45,820 nt of DNA from Oxalobacteraceae bacterium. GTDB taxonomy: Bacteria; Pseudomonadota; Gammaproteobacteria; Burkholderiales; Burkholderiaceae_D. Location: contig JAJTGE010000003.1 in NCBI GenBank assembly GCA_021298555.1, forward strand, positions 55,295 to 101,114, read 5' to 3'. Position numbers and translations under genes: made by a program. Shown here piece after piece: positions 34,473-43,269 of this stretch; position 1 is the stretch's first letter; each line of letters starts with the position of its first letter. A model generated the notes under the pieces. It saw nothing but the letters and a program-made list of their open reading frames with translations. It was not told the origin of the DNA and ran no database searches.

Positions 34473-35808
34473 GTCAGAGCCAATTATAATGCGACCCATG
34501 GACAATCCGATTCAGTTCGTTAGCTGGCTGCGCTCCGTTGCGCCTTACATTCACGCATTCCGCGGCAAAACCTTCGTGGTGGCGTTTCCCGGTGAGCTAG
34601 TCGTTGCAGGGGCATTGCCTGTGTTGGCACATGATCTCTCGCTACTGCATGCTTTAGGCATACGCGTGGTGCTAGTGCACGGCTCCAGACCACAGGTAGA
34701 AGAACAACTTGCGTTGCGTAAAGTTGAGTCGCGCTTTCATAATGGTCTGCGTATCACGGATGAAGTGGCGCTGGAATGCGCCAAAGAGGCTGCTGGTGAG
34801 TTGCGTCTCGATATAGAGGCTGCATTCAGCCAAGGCCTGCCCAATACACCTATGGCGAATGCGGCTATTCGCGTTATCTCGGGAAATTTTGTCATTGCTC
34901 GGCCTGTGGGCATTATTGATGGCATCGATCACGAACTGACCGGTTTGTCTCGCAAGATAGCTCACGAAACCATCCATCCAATTCTCAATGCCGGTGGTCT
35001 GGTACTGCTTTCTCCGCTGGGATTTTCACCCACTGGTGAAGTTTTCAATCTTGCGATGGAAGATGTCGCTGTAGCGGCAGCAACAGCGCTGCGCGCTGAT
35101 AAGCTCATTTTTATTACTGAGATACCCATTATTACGGATGCAGCAGGTGCCGAAATTCGTGAAGTCTCTACCCATCAGGCAGGTGCTGTGCTGGAATCGC
35201 GCACATTGAATGCGGATGCAGCGTACTACTTCGAAGCGGCTACGCGCGCTGCACTTTCGGGGGTGCCGAGAGCGCACATCGTTCCTTACGCCGTTGATGG
35301 TTCTGTACTTTTAGAAGTCTTTACGCACGATGGTGTTGGCACCATGATTTCATCAGAAAATCTCGAGAGCCTGCGTGAAGCTACGATTGAAGATGTTGGG
35401 AGTATCTTGCACCTGATCGAACCTCTCGAAGCCGACGGCACCTTGGTCAAGCGCGGCCGTGAGCTGATCGAACGTGAAGTTGATTATTTTTCAGTCATCG
35501 AACACGACGGTGTAATTTTTGGCTGCGCTGCTCTGTATCCATTCCCTGCCGAAAAAATGGCGGAAATGGCTTGCTTAACGGTCAGCCCTGATTCACAGGC
35601 ACAAGGCGACGGTGAACGATTATTAAAGCACCTTGAAATGCGTGCACGCACTGCAGGCTTTCGAAAACTATTTGTTCTCACTACACGCGCAGCGCACTGG
35701 TTTTTAAAGCGTGGGTTCGTGATGGCCAGTATTGATGACCTGCCCAAAGACAGACAAAACATGTATAACTGGCAGCGTAAATCCATGGTGCTGATTAAAA
35801 AGCTGTAA
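34471..35808 (+). CDS. argA: N-acetylglutamate synthase
   Basis: The first enzyme of arginine biosynthesis, transferring acetyl from acetyl-CoA to glutamate; 445 residues, as in E. coli (443). The N-terminal amino acid kinase-like domain (about 25-290; VVLVHGSRPQVEEQL, NTPMANAAIRVISGNFVIARP) provides arginine feedback, and the C-terminal GNAT domain (about 300-445; CLTVSPDSQAQGDGERLLKHLEMRAR) is catalytic. Two starts compete: ATG 34471, with GGAGG five bases upstream, and ATG 34498 (MDNPIQFVSWLRSV), which lies at the predicted start of a leaderless message. The first overlaps the hrpA start codon. Confidence 0.94.
   Translation: MSEPIIMRPMDNPIQFVSWLRSVAPYIHAFRGKTFVVAFPGELVVAGALPVLAHDLSLLHALGIRVVLVHGSRPQVEEQLALRKVESRFHNGLRITDEVALECAKEAAGELRLDIEAAFSQGLPNTPMANAAIRVISGNFVIARPVGIIDGIDHELTGLSRKIAHETIHPILNAGGLVLLSPLGFSPTGEVFNLAMEDVAVAAATALRADKLIFITEIPIITDAAGAEIREVSTHQAGAVLESRTLNADAAYYFEAATRAALSGVPRAHIVPYAVDGSVLLEVFTHDGVGTMISSENLESLREATIEDVGSILHLIEPLEADGTLVKRGRELIEREVDYFSVIEHDGVIFGCAALYPFPAEKMAEMACLTVSPDSQAQGDGERLLKHLEMRARTAGFRKLFVLTTRAAHWFLKRGFVMASIDDLPKDRQNMYNWQRKSMVLIKKL
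34483..34490. promoter_or_regulatory. Bidirectional -10 element, hrpA / argA
   Basis: ATTATAAT reads TATAAT on both strands: plus 34485-34490, minus 34488-34483. Predicted starts fall near 34497 for argA and near 34476 for hrpA, giving leaderless or almost leaderless messages. No convincing -35 hexamer is visible on either side. Confidence 0.45.
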
Positions 35809-35869
35809 CCCATCACATCGACACTGCACTATTCGATACGTTTAAAATATTTTTCGCTCGGAGACATCA

Positions 35870-36142
35870 ATGGCACGTACGGTCCACTGCATCAAACTAG
35901 ACAAAGAAGCCGAAGGTCTGGACTTTGCTCCTTATCCCGGTGATTTAGGTAAAAAGATCTGGGAGAGTGTCTCCAAGGAAGCCTGGGCCGCCTGGTTGAA
36001 ACATCAAACCATGCTGGTCAATGAAAATCGCCTTAATCTGGCCGATGCACGCGCCCGCAAATATCTGGCTACCCAAATGGAACGCCACTTTTTTGGCGAC
36101 GGTGCTGATGAGGCCCAAGGCTACGTACCTCCAGCTGAATAA
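35870..36142 (+). CDS. yggX: YggX-type Fe(II)-trafficking protein
   Basis: A 90-residue protein of the YggX family, which protects iron-sulfur proteins from oxidative damage and is proposed to handle Fe(II). [10 protein letters not shown] carries the conserved Cys7; [34 protein letters not shown] and MERHFFG are family blocks. GGAG-type ribosome site (CGGAG) lies eight bases upstream. It follows argA by 61 bases and is closed by a terminator shared with rpiA. Confidence 0.96.
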   Translation: MARTVHCIKLDKEAEGLDFAPYPGDLGKKIWESVSKEAWAAWLKHQTMLVNENRLNLADARARKYLATQMERHFFGDGADEAQGYVPPAE

Positions 36143-36185
36143 GCAGCAAACCGCCGGTTCGAATACGGATAGTGAAGCTTAAAAA

Positions 36186-36224
36186 TCAAAAAGCCCGCAG
36201 ACGAAAATTTGCGGGCTCTTTCAT
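36186..36224. terminator. Bidirectional terminator, yggX / rpiA
   Basis: The stem AGCCCGCA (36192-36199) / TGCGGGCT (36210-36217) lies between convergent genes. The minus strand has a TTTTT run after it and the plus strand a CTTTC tail, so it is stronger for rpiA. Confidence 0.8.
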
Positions 36225-36239
36225 TACTAAGTATGAAAA

Positions 36240-36911
36240 TCAAAATTTCAATGTCTTCACGCCCGACCCCGACCCCAGCAAGCACACCGACGCTGCTTTT
36301 TGTGCAAACAGACCTACGCTCACAACACCCGCTATCGCATTGATTTTTTGTTCAAGCGCTAACGGGTCGTGAATCTGCAAACCGCGTGCATCGATTATCC
36401 AACAGCCATTGTCAGTGACATACGGCTTGCCATCCTTCATACGCAGTTCGGGGGTCGCACCCAACGCACGTAACTGTCGATCTACTGCTTTTTCTGCCAT
36501 GGGGATAATTTCTACCGGCAGTGGAAACTTACCCATAACCTCGACCAGCTTGGATTCATCAGCGATACAAATGAATTGATCTGCGACTGAGGCCACAATT
36601 TTTTCTCGTGTTAAAGCACCACCGCCGCCTTTGATCATTTGACCTCGATGATTAATTTCGTCAGCACCATCGACATAGATAGACAGATGCGTAATGTCAT
36701 TTAAATCAAAAACAGTAATGCCGTGCGACCTGAGTCGATTGGCGGTTGCCTCGGAGGACGCAACCGCACCTTGTATGCGATCGCGAATTTTACCCAGCTC
36801 ATCAATAAAAAAATTAGCGGTAGAACCCGTACCTACGCCTATGATTTCTCCGGCAGCCACGTAGTCTAGTGCCGCATGTGCAACCGCTTGCTTAAGTTCA
36901 TCTTGAGTCAT
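36240..36911 (-). CDS. rpiA: Ribose-5-phosphate isomerase A
   Basis: A 223-residue isomerase that interconverts ribose 5-phosphate and ribulose 5-phosphate. I chose the ATG at 36909-36911 ([18 protein letters not shown]), which matches the E. coli N-terminus and has AGGCGG upstream; the open frame continues upstream into the LuxR gene without similarity. GVGTGST (25-31) binds phosphate, DGADE (81-85) and KGGGGAL (94-100) are the active-site loops, and the catalytic Glu103 lies in TREKIV. It follows the LuxR-type regulator by 79 bases. Confidence 0.96.
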   Translation of the reverse strand: MTQDELKQAVAHAALDYVAAGEIIGVGTGSTANFFIDELGKIRDRIQGAVASSEATANRLRSHGITVFDLNDITHLSIYVDGADEINHRGQMIKGGGGALTREKIVASVADQFICIADESKLVEVMGKFPLPVEIIPMAEKAVDRQLRALGATPELRMKDGKPYVTDNGCWIIDARGLQIHDPLALEQKINAIAGVVSVGLFAQKAASVCLLGSGSGVKTLKF

Positions 36912-36990
36912 GAGTGCCGCCTGAGTACAGTGAGCCTGCATTTTAGCGGATGACCAACCCTGACCACTAAGAAATGCTCGCAAGCGTAAT

Positions 36991-38019
36991 TTATACGGGT
37001 GCGGCATTGGTGGCCAAATACTGAGCCAGTGATACTTTGTCGTGCAAATTTAACTTGCGATAGAGATGGGCCAGTTGATTACGCACCGTGTGATGAGAAA
37101 CACCCAATTCGCGTGCAATTTGCTTATGACTCATTCCGGCAGCAAAGCGCCTGGCCACCACAAATTCACGCGGACTCAGTATTTCCATCGCACCTACCGG
37201 CCTTACACGGCAAGTGAGTTGGCCATTTTGGCGATACAGGTTGATTTCAATCTGAGTACCGCGAAAGGTTTTACCAGCAGCCAAAATTTCCATGACATGC
37301 GCAGGAATGCGATCGGGTGCGCTTTCTGGCCATTCGCGCTCAAACAAATCAAATAAACGCTGATCACCTATTTCGACCTGACCGTCTTGCGTAATCAAGC
37401 CCGAGGCCATACCGAGAGATTTTTCCTGGCCAAACTGTCGCTCGTACACCCGACTCCGATTAATAGCCAGCGCACGAGAGAGATGTATCCACAAACCATG
37501 CAGACACGCCGCATCGGTGTCAGCAAAGCGCAGATCGTGTTTTCGGTAGAGCACTATCCAACGCGCGGGTCTGACCCTTTTGGGATCGTCCCCATGCACC
37601 ATCAGATGATACAAACCCAGCTCTTCGGAAAGGTTACGCGGACCAGAGAGTTCTTTGGCGGTCGTTTTTTTCCCATCGCGACTCTTGCGATAGAGCTCGC
37701 TAACACCGCCTCGTGCAGGTGAAAACGGCGCATCGCGAAAGCCACGGGCCACGGGGTCGTTTGCAAAACGCGACTCGGCCTCACTCGATGAGTCTGGAGC
37801 CGCCATCAATGTTTCTGGAACGGTTGTCGACGGTGGCACCGTAGATGATTCCAGCAGGGATAATGTATTTCTTTGTGAGCCTTCCCCGGTTCCGAATATG
37901 GCACCATCAAAACGTATCCACATTTGGAGCAGGTTGATTGCCTGCGTTAAGAATTGATCTGGTGCGGCGTATTCGGCCAATGCATACATGTCTCTGACGG
38001 TGCTTGAAAATGCTTGCAT
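36991..38019 (-). CDS. LuxR-family transcriptional regulator
   Basis: A 342-residue regulator. The C-terminal LuxR/FixJ helix-turn-helix spans about 275-337: [43 protein letters not shown] split in two helices around GVS. The N-terminal 250 residues are unlike receiver or autoinducer-binding domains I know; they include a stretch [11 protein letters not shown] and a PAS-like [17 protein letters not shown] region (about 205-220), so a sensory role is inferred. No phosphorylatable aspartate pocket is evident. Start ATG at 38017-38019 follows GGGGAG. Upstream is a 364-base AT-rich gap with a long-spaced inverted repeat, possibly its own operator. Targets unknown; rpiA, pgi and tal are neighbours. 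Confidence 0.87.
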   Translation of the reverse strand: MQAFSSTVRDMYALAEYAAPDQFLTQAINLLQMWIRFDGAIFGTGEGSQRNTLSLLESSTVPPSTTVPETLMAAPDSSSEAESRFANDPVARGFRDAPFSPARGGVSELYRKSRDGKKTTAKELSGPRNLSEELGLYHLMVHGDDPKRVRPARWIVLYRKHDLRFADTDAACLHGLWIHLSRALAINRSRVYERQFGQEKSLGMASGLITQDGQVEIGDQRLFDLFEREWPESAPDRIPAHVMEILAAGKTFRGTQIEINLYRQNGQLTCRVRPVGAMEILSPREFVVARRFAAGMSHKQIARELGVSHHTVRNQLAHLYRKLNLHDKVSLAQYLATNAAPV

Positions 38020-38383
38020 GATGATCTCCCCATGCTCTTGTAGTGTTCAAAGAAAACCCAAAACCACGTAAATTGTATTTTAAACAACACTTAGTTTATT
38101 AAATTAACAACTAAAAAGCTTTAATTTTCGAACAAAGTGTTGTTAATCGAACAAATGGACTGGAGAAATGGGGCTTGCAGGTGTTTCTTTGAGGCAATTC
38201 GATCGGTTTTGCGCTGCCACAAGGTGTCCGTAGGCTGGCACGGCTTTAATAATCAAATTTCAAGTTGTGCTAAACACGAAGTAACTTGGAAACTCGACGG
38301 AAATTTACAAAAGTTCAAGTTCCTGCAGGTAACATTGTGGTTTTGATGCCTGCGGACTCGACACCGCACCAACCATTCTTTTA
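38020..38383. promoter_or_regulatory. Gene-free AT-rich region between luxR-type gene and pgi
   Basis: The only gap over 300 bases in the window, clearly more AT-rich than its flanks in 38060-38150. It must contain promoters for two divergent genes. I see the inverted repeat described separately and a palindrome AAAGCTTT at 38115-38122. A 69-codon frame at 38137-38346 lacks support as a gene. Confidence 0.6.
38083..38144. repeat. Inverted repeat, candidate operator
   Basis: AACAACACTT (38083-38092) and AAGTGTTGTT (38135-38144) are perfect inverted copies, 52 bases centre to centre, about five helical turns. They lie 64 to 125 bases upstream of the LuxR-type start. Two bound dimers or a DNA loop would fit this spacing. 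Confidence 0.45.
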
Positions 38384-40003
38384 ATGTCCGACTCCTATTC
38401 CCAAAAAACTGCTGCGCTCACGGCGCTTGCCAACCACGCGCAACTGGCGCAGCAGTGGCAGCTTCCGGGGCTATTTGCGCAGGATACGCAGCGCTTCCGT
38501 AGGTTTTCACTGGAAGCAGCCGGGCTGTTTCTTGACTATTCCAAAAATCATATCGATGTAACAACGATACCGTTACTAGTGGAATTGGCGCGCTGCTGCG
38601 ATCTGGAAAAACGTCGCAACGCCATGTTCGGTGGTGAACCTGTCAACATTACTGAACAGCGTCCTGCCCTGCACACCCTGTTGCGTGCGCCTGCCGAGCA
38701 ACGCTTTGAGCTGCATGGTGAAGTACTCAGCGATCAAGTTCAGCACGTGCTTGAGCGCATGGATCGCCTGTCGCAGCGAGTGCGCAGCGGCGATTGGTTA
38801 GGCTTTACTGGAAAGGCCATCACCGATGTCGTCAATATTGGTATAGGCGGATCCGATCTCGGCCCGGCCATGGCATGCGCTGCACTTAGGCCCTATATTC
38901 AACAGGGATTGAGATTGCACTTTCTGTCCAATGTTGATGGACATGCCGTTGATGCGGTGCTGGCTGATTTATCCCCCGAAACAACCTTATTTGTCGTTGC
39001 GTCTAAAAGCTTCACCACGCAAGAAACGCTAATCAATGCGCAAGTGGCGCGCGCATGGTTTCTGAGTAAGGGACATACAAACGATCTTGCAAAACACTTT
39101 GTCGCTGTATCAACGAATGCTCAAGCTGTTGCCGAATTTGGCATCGATACCGAAAACATGCTGCCCTTCTGGGATTGGGTAGGTGGTCGTTATTCTGTAT
39201 GGTCAGCTATAGGTCTTTCCGTAGCGATCGCCATTGGCATGAAAAATTTTCGTACCTTCTTATCTGGCGCGCATGCGATGGATCTGCATTTTCTGGAGTG
39301 CCCCTTAGAGCAAAATATGCCCGTGCTGCTGGGTTTGCTTGGATGGTGGTACCGACAATACTTCAACAGCACATCGCATCTGATCGCCCCCTACCATGAA
39401 GATTTACGATTGTTTCCACTCCACTTGCAGCAAGTTGACATGGAGAGTAATGGTAAACGTGTCACGATCAGCGGAGCCCTGGTCGACTCACCGACGGCAC
39501 CGGTTATATGGGGTAGTACAGGCACTAATGGTCAGCATGCGTATTTTCAGATGCTGCATCAAGGAACAGATTTAGTCCCGGTTGACTTCATTGCTGCCGC
39601 AACTCCTGCGCATGACCGCACACATCAACACCATGCACTGTTGGCTAATTGCTTTGCGCAAGCTGAAGCACTGATGATGGGCCATCAAGCAGATGAACGC
39701 CCGGGACATGAGGGGGAAGCACTTCCACCTTTTCGCGTCTTACCGGGCAATCGTCCCAGCAATATGCTGCTAATGGATAAACTGGCTCCCGAAACTCTGG
39801 GCTCGCTACTCGCTCTGTATGAACACAAGGCTTTTGTGCAGGGGGTACTGTGGGACATCAATAGTTTTGATCAATGGGGTGTGGAACGGGGTAAAACACT
39901 GGCTGCACGCATACTGCCTGAACTCGAAGGCAAAACCTCATCTCATAGTCATGATGGCTCAACCGCTGGTTTGATCACTCGAATTTTACAAAAGAAACAC
40001 TGA
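38384..40003 (+). CDS. pgi: Glucose-6-phosphate isomerase
   Basis: A 539-residue isomerase that interconverts glucose 6-phosphate and fructose 6-phosphate. [20 protein letters not shown] and [13 protein letters not shown] are the sugar-phosphate binding loops; [16 protein letters not shown] is the first PROSITE-type block and [18 protein letters not shown] the last; QVDMESNGK and the catalytic His in the [14 protein letters not shown] region are present. The length is near the 549 of E. coli Pgi. The ATG has only a weak ribosome site. tal starts one base after the stop, so the two genes form an operon. Confidence 0.97.
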   Translation: MSDSYSQKTAALTALANHAQLAQQWQLPGLFAQDTQRFRRFSLEAAGLFLDYSKNHIDVTTIPLLVELARCCDLEKRRNAMFGGEPVNITEQRPALHTLLRAPAEQRFELHGEVLSDQVQHVLERMDRLSQRVRSGDWLGFTGKAITDVVNIGIGGSDLGPAMACAALRPYIQQGLRLHFLSNVDGHAVDAVLADLSPETTLFVVASKSFTTQETLINAQVARAWFLSKGHTNDLAKHFVAVSTNAQAVAEFGIDTENMLPFWDWVGGRYSVWSAIGLSVAIAIGMKNFRTFLSGAHAMDLHFLECPLEQNMPVLLGLLGWWYRQYFNSTSHLIAPYHEDLRLFPLHLQQVDMESNGKRVTISGALVDSPTAPVIWGSTGTNGQHAYFQMLHQGTDLVPVDFIAAATPAHDRTHQHHALLANCFAQAEALMMGHQADERPGHEGEALPPFRVLPGNRPSNMLLMDKLAPETLGSLLALYEHKAFVQGVLWDINSFDQWGVERGKTLAARILPELEGKTSSHSHDGSTAGLITRILQKKH

Positions 40004-40004
40004 A

Positions 40005-40940
40005 ATGAATCAACTCGACCAATTGAAGCAGTACACAACTGTGGTGGCTGACACCGGTGATTTTCAATCGATGCAAGCCTACTCGCCGCGCGATGCCACC
40101 ACCAATCCCTCATTAATACTAAAGACTGTGCAAAAACCGGAATACCAGTCGCTGCTAACGGATGTCTTGCGTGTTCATGCAGGTCAACCGGTGGGTGACA
40201 TCGTTGATCATTTACTTGTCGAATTCGGGAAAAAAATTCTCGCTATTATTCCAGGCAGAGTATCCACTGAGACCCATGCTCGCCTCTCGTTTGATACTGA
40301 AGCCACTATAAAAAAAGCACGGCAACTAATTGCTCTCTATGATGCCGCTGGTGTGTCGCGCGACCGCGTTTTGATCAAAATTGCATCAACATGGGAAGGC
40401 ATACAGGCAGCTAAAGTTCTTGAAAAAGAAGGCATACATTGCAATATGACGCTGCTGTTCTGCCTGCCACAAGCTATCGCTGCAGCTGAAGCCGGCGCGC
40501 AATTAATTTCACCTTTTGTTGGGCGTATTTACGATTGGTATAAAAAATCGACTGGACAGGAATACACAGGCGCTAGCGACCCTGGTGTACAGTCGGTATG
40601 CCGAATTTATGAGTATTACAAAAAATTTGGCTATGCCACCGAGGTCATGGGTGCAAGCTTTCGAAATACATCGCAAATTATTGAACTCGCTGGTTGTGAT
40701 CTATTAACCATCAGTCCTGAACTCTTGCAAAAATTGAGCGATGCACAAGCGACTATCGTCCCCAAACTCACAAAAGAACAGGCCGTATCGTCGGCTATAG
40801 AAAAAATCACTTTAAATGAGCAAGCATTCCGATTGGCGTTAAACAACGATGCCATGGCGACTGAAAAACTGGCTGAAGGTATCCGATTATTTTGCGCAGA
40901 TTCGGAAAAACTAGAACAACTCATAGACATGCAAAGCTAA
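40005..40940 (+). CDS. tal: Transaldolase
   Basis: A 311-residue TalB-type transaldolase that moves dihydroxyacetone units between sugar phosphates in the pentose phosphate pathway. The Schiff-base lysine is Lys125 in [12 protein letters not shown]; Asp17 in VVADTGDF and the phosphate-binding [13 protein letters not shown] are conserved. [11 protein letters not shown] is the family N-terminal signature. The gene begins one base after pgi ends, without its own strong ribosome site, so it is probably translated by coupling. Confidence 0.97.
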   Translation: MNQLDQLKQYTTVVADTGDFQSMQAYSPRDATTNPSLILKTVQKPEYQSLLTDVLRVHAGQPVGDIVDHLLVEFGKKILAIIPGRVSTETHARLSFDTEATIKKARQLIALYDAAGVSRDRVLIKIASTWEGIQAAKVLEKEGIHCNMTLLFCLPQAIAAAEAGAQLISPFVGRIYDWYKKSTGQEYTGASDPGVQSVCRIYEYYKKFGYATEVMGASFRNTSQIIELAGCDLLTISPELLQKLSDAQATIVPKLTKEQAVSSAIEKITLNEQAFRLALNNDAMATEKLAEGIRLFCADSEKLEQLIDMQS

Positions 40941-40950
40941 GTTGACTCTA

Positions 40951-40985
40951 TGAACTTAATCTGTGAACTTAATCTGTGAAATTAG
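40951..40985. repeat. Tandem 13-base repeat
   Basis: TGAACTTAATCTG occurs twice in perfect tandem (40951-40963, 40964-40976), followed by a partial third copy TGAAATTA. It fills the gap between the convergent tal and CoA-transferase genes, where no terminator hairpin is seen. Confidence 0.75.
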
Positions 40986-41017
40986 CCTCTGTTTATGAAG
41001 CGGTAAATCAATGTGAT

Positions 41018-42277
41018 TTAAAGTATTCCTGCCTGACGAAATTCAGTGATCTCTTGATCTGTATAACCTAGTGTTTTGAGTACCTCATCCGTGTGCTCGC
41101 CCAAGTCCGGACCCATCCAACGCGTAGCACCGGGCGTTTCAGATAATTTTGGAGTCACTGCTGGTAATTTAATGGTGGAGCCATCCTTGAAGGTATGTTC
41201 CTCAAACATCTGCCGCGCAAGAAATTGTGGATCCTGCATCATGTCGCGCACTGAGTAAATTTTCGATACCGGTACCTCGGCTGCTTTAAGTACATCTAAC
41301 GCTGCATCGATAGTTTGGGTAGAACACCACGACTGAATTGCATCATCAATCGCTTGTGTCGCTGGGACACGACCCGCATTGTTTGCCAGTGCAGGATCAT
41401 TCGCCATATCCATACGACCTATAGCCGTCATGAGACGCTTAAATATAGCGTCACCATTTCCTGCAATGACTATGTTTTCACCATCGCCCGTGGTGTAAGT
41501 GTTCGATGGAACGATACCCGGCAATGCACCACCGGTACGCTCACGCACTACACCCGCATGATCATATTCAGGAACGAGCGATTCCATCATATTGAATACC
41601 GCTTCATACAATGCCACATCGACCATCTGCCCCTGCCCTGCTACACATTCTGTACCGGATTTTCCATTCCAGCGACCACCGGTAGCATCGCGATGACGCA
41701 ACGCCATTAATGCACCTATAGCACCGTGCAAGGAAGCGACTGAGTCACCAATCGAGATACCTATACGAACAGGAGGTCGATCAGGATGGCCGGAAACATA
41801 GCGTAAACCACCCATAGATTCACCAATAGCACCAAAACCGGGCGCATCACGCATGGGTCCGCTCTGACCATAACCTGATAGTCGCACCATGATAGCCGCA
41901 GGATTAATCGCTTTTAACTGCTCAAAACCCAGATTCCATTTTTCCAGTACACCGGGGCGATAATTTTCAATAATGATGTCAGCATCGAGCGCTAGTTGAC
42001 GTGCTATTTCTTGCGCACGCGCGTCTTTCATATTGAGGGTGATACTTTTTTTATTTCGGCTCTGTACATACCACCAGAGCGAATTTCCATCTTTGAGTAC
42101 GCGCCATTTACGAATCGGATCACCTTCACCGGGTGCTTCAATCTTGATGACATCGGCACCAAACTCGGCCAGCATGCGCGAACAAAAAGGACCCGCGATT
42201 AAGGTTCCCAACTCGAGTACCTTGATTCCTGTCATGGGCCCTACCGAAGCAGATTCTTTATTTTTTTTATCCATCAT
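41018..42277 (-). CDS. CaiB/BaiF (family III) CoA-transferase
   Basis: A 419-residue family III CoA-transferase, which moves CoA between carboxylic acids in the cytoplasm. GIKVLELGTLIAGPFCSRMLAEFGADVIKIE is the family N-terminus, followed by NKKSITLNMKD, ENYRPGVLEKW and LSGYGQSGPMRDAPGFGAIGESMGGL; in this family the catalytic Asp lies in the region after these blocks (around MVDVALYEAVF). The acyl substrate cannot be read from sequence. Three possible starts exist within 15 residues; the first ATG is used here. It is 32 bases from recR, on the same strand, and is not obviously linked to it in function. Confidence 0.9.
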   Translation of the reverse strand: MMDKKNKESASVGPMTGIKVLELGTLIAGPFCSRMLAEFGADVIKIEAPGEGDPIRKWRVLKDGNSLWWYVQSRNKKSITLNMKDARAQEIARQLALDADIIIENYRPGVLEKWNLGFEQLKAINPAAIMVRLSGYGQSGPMRDAPGFGAIGESMGGLRYVSGHPDRPPVRIGISIGDSVASLHGAIGALMALRHRDATGGRWNGKSGTECVAGQGQMVDVALYEAVFNMMESLVPEYDHAGVVRERTGGALPGIVPSNTYTTGDGENIVIAGNGDAIFKRLMTAIGRMDMANDPALANNAGRVPATQAIDDAIQSWCSTQTIDAALDVLKAAEVPVSKIYSVRDMMQDPQFLARQMFEEHTFKDGSTIKLPAVTPKLSETPGATRWMGPDLGEHTDEVLKTLGYTDQEITEFRQAGIL

Positions 42278-42309
42278 AGGCTCGGGGTAATAGTTAGTAG
42301 ATTGCTTTC

Positions 42310-42906
42310 CTAGGTACTACGCCTATCCAACATGGCGCGAGCAATTGTTCCTGCATCGACATACTCAAGCTCGCCACCCACAGGTACACCGCGCGCAATA
42401 CGACTGACGCTTAATCCACGCTGCTTAAGTGTCTCGCTAATGTAATGGGCGGTTGCTTCACCTTCGTTAGTAAAATTTGTCGCCAGCACGACTTCGGTCA
42501 CGATACCGTCGGTGGCACGGGAAACCAGCCGATCCAGATGCAGATCTTTGGGGCCTATGCCATCTAGTGGCGAGAGGCGTCCCATCAATACAAAATACAG
42601 ACCTTTGTATGTCATGGTCTGCTCTATCATGAGCTGATCAGCGGGTGTTTCGACTACGCACAGTAATGCTGCATCGCGCTCATTATCGAGACAGGTTTCG
42701 CAGACCTCACTTTCAGTGAAGGTATTACATAGCGCGCAGTGGTGTACGCGTTCTACCGCCTGCGTCAATGCTCTGGCGAGTTGCGCTGCCCCCTCACGAT
42801 CATGCTGCATGAGATGGTAAGCAATGCGTTGTGCCGATTTTGGTCCGACACCGGGCAAGCGACGCAGTGCATCACTTAAAAAATCCAGACTCGATGAAAT
42901 CTTCAC
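42310..42906 (-). CDS. recR: Recombination mediator RecR
   Basis: A 198-residue protein that acts with RecF/RecO to load RecA at gaps. An N-terminal helix-hairpin-helix ([19 protein letters not shown], 15-33) is followed by a four-Cys zinc site at Cys57, Cys60, Cys69 and Cys72, then a TOPRIM domain ([16 protein letters not shown], about 80-175) and the C-terminal [22 protein letters not shown]. The start is probably GTG at 42904-42906, 12 bases after ybaB. Co-location with dnaX and ybaB is a conserved bacterial arrangement. Confidence 0.97.
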   Translation of the reverse strand: MKISSSLDFLSDALRRLPGVGPKSAQRIAYHLMQHDREGAAQLARALTQAVERVHHCALCNTFTESEVCETCLDNERDAALLCVVETPADQLMIEQTMTYKGLYFVLMGRLSPLDGIGPKDLHLDRLVSRATDGIVTEVVLATNFTNEGEATAHYISETLKQRGLSVSRIARGVPVGGELEYVDAGTIARAMLDRRST

Positions 42907-42918
42907 TCGCTAGCGCTG

Positions 42919-43245
42919 TCAGAACGGCATCTTAAAGCCAGGTGGCAGTGGCAAACCTGCCGTCATACTGGACATTTTTTCTGTGGATAACGCTTCCGCT
43001 TTACGTACCGCATCGTTAAACGCGGCAGCGACTAAATCTTCGAGCATGTCTTTATCATCGGCCAGCAACGAGGGATCAATTGTGACGCGCTTAACATCGT
43101 TTTTACAGGTCATGATGATCTTGACCAGACCTGCTCCTGCCTGACCTTCCACTTCGATGGTCGCGAGTTGGTCTTGCATCTTCTTCATGTTGTCCTGCAT
43201 GGCCTGAGCTTGTTTCATCAGACCGGCAAGTTGGCCCTTCATCAT
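42919..43245 (-). CDS. ybaB: YbaB/EbfC nucleoid-associated protein
   Basis: A 108-residue DNA-binding protein of the YbaB/EbfC family. The start is the first ATG of the pair at 43243-43245 ([12 protein letters not shown]), preceded by GAGGAG at good spacing; an in-frame TTG upstream is rejected. [32 protein letters not shown] is the coiled-helix plus first strand; the C-terminus ends in [15 protein letters not shown], typical of the family. It forms a dimeric tweezer-like structure in homologues. It lies 25 bases after dnaX. Confidence 0.96.
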   Translation of the reverse strand: MMKGQLAGLMKQAQAMQDNMKKMQDQLATIEVEGQAGAGLVKIIMTCKNDVKRVTIDPSLLADDKDMLEDLVAAAFNDAVRKAEALSTEKMSSMTAGLPLPPGFKMPF

Positions 43246-43269
43246 GGTGAACTCCTCATTCAATCATTA

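Noticed and set aside
36912-37007. Longer RpiA start overlapping the LuxR-type gene
   Set aside because: The added residues are unlike RpiA, and the internal ATG matches the family N-terminus with a ribosome site.
38235-38250. Sigma-54-like TGGCACG element before pgi
   Set aside because: The -24 half is perfect but the -12 half reads TAAT instead of TTGC, so the promoter is incomplete.
38137-38346. 69-codon frame in the LuxR-type/pgi gap
   Set aside because: GTG start without ribosome site, odd composition, and it overlaps the inverted repeat; probably not a gene.
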